A stretch of 8,858 nt of DNA from SCRT01 sp036379455 (GTDB lineage: Bacteria; Pseudomonadota; Gammaproteobacteria; Nevskiales; Nevskiaceae): assembly GCA_036379455.1 (NCBI GenBank), contig DASVGQ010000040.1, forward strand, positions 1-8,858, in the 5' to 3' direction. The position numbers and the translations under genes were made by a program. Shown one piece after another: positions 6,790-8,858 of the stretch. The first letter of the stretch is position 1. Every line of letters starts with the position of its first letter. Below the pieces are notes generated by a model. That model was not told the DNA's origin, did not search any database, and saw only the letters and a program-made list of their open reading frames with translations.

Positions 6790-6905
6790 ATCACGGGACG
6801 CCGGAAGCGACGGCCGATGGATCCGCATCGTACGCAGCACGCACGATCCTGCCCCCAGCCGCCGCATTCCGGTCATCCCCTCCCCCGTCCGACGATCAGC
6901 GATCA

Positions 6906-6922
6906 GCCGTGCAGCGCACGGC
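6906..6922 (-). terminator. Hairpin after livK, candidate attenuator or mRNA stabiliser
   Basis: GCCGTGC (6906-6912) and GCACGGC (6916-6922) form a perfect 7-bp stem with a 3-nt loop, 15 nt beyond the livK stop on the minus strand. A competing outer pairing, CAGCC (6904-6908) with GGCTG (6924-6928), is also possible. No T-tract follows. Hairpins between a binding-protein gene and its permease genes commonly let the binding protein be made in excess. That role here is inferred from position only. Confidence 0.4.
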
Positions 6923-6937
6923 CGGCTGCAACCCGCC

Positions 6938-8098
6938 TCAGAGCGGGCACTCCTTGTAGTACGAGTCCTTGTTGTTCTTCAACGGCTCGGCGACGGTCTT
7001 CAGCGCCGGCTTTCCGTCCGCGCCCTCGACGACCTCGAACATGTAGAAATTCTGGATCGGGAAGCCGTTGACGTTGAAGGTGAAGTGACCGCGCAGCGAA
7101 TCGAAGTCCGCGGCGTGCAGGGCCTTGCGGAAGGCCGCCTTGTCGGCAACGTCGCCGTTGGTCTTCTTCAGCGCGCTGGCGATGAGCAGCGCCGCGTCGT
7201 AGCTCTGCGCCGCGTACTGGGACGGCACGCGGCCGTACTTCGCCTCGAAGTCCTTCACGAACTTCTCGCTGACCGGATTCTTGAAGTCCGGCCCCCAGAA
7301 CGTGCCTGCCAGCGCGCCGATCGCGGCCTTCCCCTCGGCAGGAAGCGTCGTACCGTCCGTGGTGGACACCGTCAGCAGCGGGATCTTGAGCCCGAACTGC
7401 GCGTACTGCTTGATGAAGTTCACGCCCATCCCGCCCGGCTCGAACACGAACAGTGCGTCGGGCTTGGCGGCTGCGATCTTCAGCAGCTCCGAGGAAAAGT
7501 CGGTCTGGCCGAGGCGCGTGTAGTCCTCCGTGACGGGACCACCGTAATATTGCTTGAAGCCGGCCACCTGCTCACGACCGGACTGGTAGTCGGGAACGAT
7601 GCTGAACACGTTCTTGTAGCCCTTGTCCTTCGCATATTGGCCGACCACCTCCGCCTGCTGCGCGTTCTGCCAGGAGGTGAAGAAGAACCCGGCGTTGCAT
7701 TGCTTGCCGGCCAGCGGCGCGGGCCCTGCGTTCGAACCGACGAAGGTCATGTTCGCGTCCGCCAGCGGCTTGGCGATGGCCATCATGACGTTCGAGAACG
7801 TGACTCCCGTGATGAGCTCCGCCTTGTCATCAAAGATCAGCTTGTTCAATTGCTGGATTGCGACGTCCGGCTTGAGTTGATCGTCCGCTGTGTACAGGGT
7901 GACCTTCTGGCCGCCGAGTTTTCCGCCGTTCTCGTCCAGCGCCAGCTTGAAGGCGTCGAGCTGGTCCACGCCGAGCGCCGCTGCCTCGCCGGACAGGGTG
8001 CCGATGAAACCGATCCTGACGTCGGCGCTCGCGGCGCTCGCCGCGAGCGTGAGCCCCAGCACGACCCCGAATGTTGCTGCCTTCTTCAAGTACGACAT
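6938..8098 (-). CDS. livK: Periplasmic substrate-binding protein of the Liv/HAAT importer
   Basis: This 386-residue protein captures the substrate in the periplasm and delivers it to LivHM. The N-terminus MSYLKKAATFGVVLGLTLAA is a Sec signal peptide, with likely cleavage after ASA at residue 25. The mature protein begins DVRIGFIGTLSGEAAALGVD, the start of the type-1 periplasmic binding fold of the Leu/Ile/Val-binding family. Cysteines C134 (GKQCN) and C384 (KECPL) could form a disulfide. The region around C134 (GPAPLAGKQCNAGFFFTSWQ) resembles what I recall of homologues binding aromatic acids such as p-coumarate or benzoate derivatives, rather than classical LivJ/LivK. The start at 8096-8098 has GGAG 8 nt upstream and gives a clean signal peptide; the frame is open further upstream, but that part looks non-coding. 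It lies 198 bp after the decarboxylase gene. The ligand is uncertain. Confidence 0.92.
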   Translation of the reverse strand: MSYLKKAATFGVVLGLTLAASAASADVRIGFIGTLSGEAAALGVDQLDAFKLALDENGGKLGGQKVTLYTADDQLKPDVAIQQLNKLIFDDKAELITGVTFSNVMMAIAKPLADANMTFVGSNAGPAPLAGKQCNAGFFFTSWQNAQQAEVVGQYAKDKGYKNVFSIVPDYQSGREQVAGFKQYYGGPVTEDYTRLGQTDFSSELLKIAAAKPDALFVFEPGGMGVNFIKQYAQFGLKIPLLTVSTTDGTTLPAEGKAAIGALAGTFWGPDFKNPVSEKFVKDFEAKYGRVPSQYAAQSYDAALLIASALKKTNGDVADKAAFRKALHAADFDSLRGHFTFNVNGFPIQNFYMFEVVEGADGKPALKTVAEPLKNNKDSYYKECPL

Positions 8099-8176
8099 TG
8101 CTCTTCTCCGCTCCGTGGAACCCGTGTTGCCCGATTCGCGAGCCCGCCGGGAAACTCCCTGCACGCGTGCGTCGCG

Positions 8177-8193
8177 GCGACCGGATCGGTCGC
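8177..8193. promoter_or_regulatory. Inverted repeat upstream of livK, possible operator or hairpin
   Basis: GCGACCG (8177-8183) and CGGTCGC (8187-8193) form a perfect 7-bp inverted repeat with a GAT spacer, 79-95 nt upstream of the livK start and about 100 nt after the decarboxylase stop. It could be a regulator site for a livK promoter or a hairpin at the end of the decarboxylase message. No convincing -35/-10 pair was found in this gap, so the role is open. Confidence 0.3.
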
Positions 8194-8296
8194 GATGCAT
8201 CCGTTCATGCCTCCGCCCCTTCGCCACCGTCGGAAACGGCGCGACCCTCAACCCCGACTCCATTCGCCCGACTTCCGCACCGCAGCGGGCGTCGCC

Positions 8297-8858
8297 TCAA
8301 TCAAGCCCGAAAAATGCCTTCGCGTTGCCCGACAGGATGCGCGCCTTCGCCTTCTCATCCAGCATCGGTGCGCTGGACACCAGCTGTCCGATGTGCTGTT
8401 CGCCGAGCGGGTAGGGATAGTCCGAGCCGAGCATCACCCGCTCGCTGCCCATGACCTCCACCAGCAGCCGCAGCGCTTCGTGGTCGAAGACCGCCGAATC
8501 CACCGAGAAGCGGTCGACGTAGTGCGACGGCGGATGGGGACAATCCTTCTGGATGATGTCCCGGTATTTCCACGCGTTGTCCGCCCGCCCGAGGGTGAAG
8601 GCAAACGCACCGCCGCCGTGCGCGAAAACCAGCTTGAGCGAACGCGGCAGGCGCTCGAAGGCGCCCGACAGGATCAGCGACAGGATGCCGAGCGAAGTCT
8701 CCGCCGGCATAGACACCAGCCACGGCAGCATCCACCGCTTCATGCGGTGCTCCATGCCCATCATGTCCCACGGATGCACCATGACGGGAATGCCGTTGTC
8801 GGCGCAGTGATGCAGGAACTCCACGAGCCCCGGATCGTCAAGGTCACGGTCTCCGACG
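8297..8858 (-). CDS. ACMSD-like amidohydrolase-family decarboxylase (5' partial)
   Basis: About 186 C-terminal residues are visible, and the frame stays open to the window edge, so the GTG at 8822-8824 is not the true start. The product matches 2-amino-3-carboxymuconate-6-semialdehyde decarboxylase. DLDDPGL is followed by VHPWDMMG (zinc His at 8774-8776), FAHGGG (catalytic-type His at 8619-8621) and GSDYPYPLGE (zinc Asp at 8420-8422). These correspond to H177, H228 and D294 of the Pseudomonas enzyme, and 40 residues follow the Asp, which matches that enzyme's C-terminal length. The N-terminal HxH zinc motif must lie outside the window. ACMSD removes CO2 from the ring-cleavage product of 3-hydroxyanthranilate in kynurenine or 2-nitrobenzoate breakdown. 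Close relatives act on other ring products (5-carboxyvanillate, gamma-resorcylate), so the exact substrate is open. It lies upstream of livK on the same strand. Confidence 0.8.
   Translation of the reverse strand, partial: VGDRDLDDPGLVEFLHHCADNGIPVMVHPWDMMGMEHRMKRWMLPWLVSMPAETSLGILSLILSGAFERLPRSLKLVFAHGGGAFAFTLGRADNAWKYRDIIQKDCPHPPSHYVDRFSVDSAVFDHEALRLLVEVMGSERVMLGSDYPYPLGEQHIGQLVSSAPMLDEKAKARILSGNAKAFFGLD

Noticed and set aside
6893..6906. Tandem 7-bp repeat CGATCAG x2 next to the hairpin after livK
   Set aside because: Only two short copies, with no further units, so it cannot be distinguished from chance.
8099..8263. Possible 55-residue N-terminal extension of the binding protein
   Set aside because: The extension is Arg-rich and would bury the signal peptide. 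The internal ATG at 8098 has a ribosome binding site and gives a textbook leader.

Overview
The window is GC-rich, arginine- and alanine-rich proteobacterial DNA. The compact catabolic layout and the GC-rich codon usage suggest a beta- or gammaproteobacterium, but nothing here fixes the genus. No tRNA, rRNA, CRISPR array, transposase, integrase or phage gene was seen.

Left part (1-1510). The window opens with the last 45 codons of a plus-strand gene whose C-terminus resembles the HpaB / 4-hydroxyphenylacetate 3-monooxygenase family. A perfect 24-bp palindrome (144-167) follows and could terminate it. A short hypothetical gene with a strong ribosome binding site (292-615) lies convergent on the minus strand. 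A predicted His-rich lipoprotein of unknown function (855-1337) follows on the plus strand.

Middle part (1511-3300). A complete isocitrate dehydrogenase of the bacterial NAD-dependent type (1511-2548) stands alone. After a 263-bp gap comes a 101-residue protein of unknown function with a helical N-terminal half (2812-3117). This gene converges with the transporter operon, and each side has a hairpin after its stop codon.

Right part (3301-8858). Read on the minus strand from the right edge, this is one catabolic/uptake cluster. It holds an amidohydrolase-family decarboxylase very like 2-amino-3-carboxymuconate-6-semialdehyde decarboxylase (ACMSD; 5' end outside the window), then a complete branched-chain-amino-acid-type (HAAT) ABC importer: periplasmic binding protein (livK), permeases (livH, livM) and ATPases (livG, livF). 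From livH to livF spacing is 13 bp, 1 bp and a 4-bp overlap, so these genes are almost certainly co-transcribed. The binding protein is separated from livH by 243 bp holding two hairpins, as expected if it is made in excess over the membrane parts.

Working model. An aromatic or related carboxylate is captured by LivK, imported by LivHMGF, and processed by ring-degradation enzymes that include the ACMSD-like decarboxylase. The partial HpaB-like monooxygenase at the left edge fits an aromatic-catabolism neighbourhood but is far from the operon and on the other strand. The substrate is inferred only. Most of the window is ordinary metabolism, and I found no clear evidence of a new defence or mobile system. 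The least explained items are the three unknown small proteins, the perfect palindromes and a 61-codon reading frame that ends in an ATGA overlap with livH.
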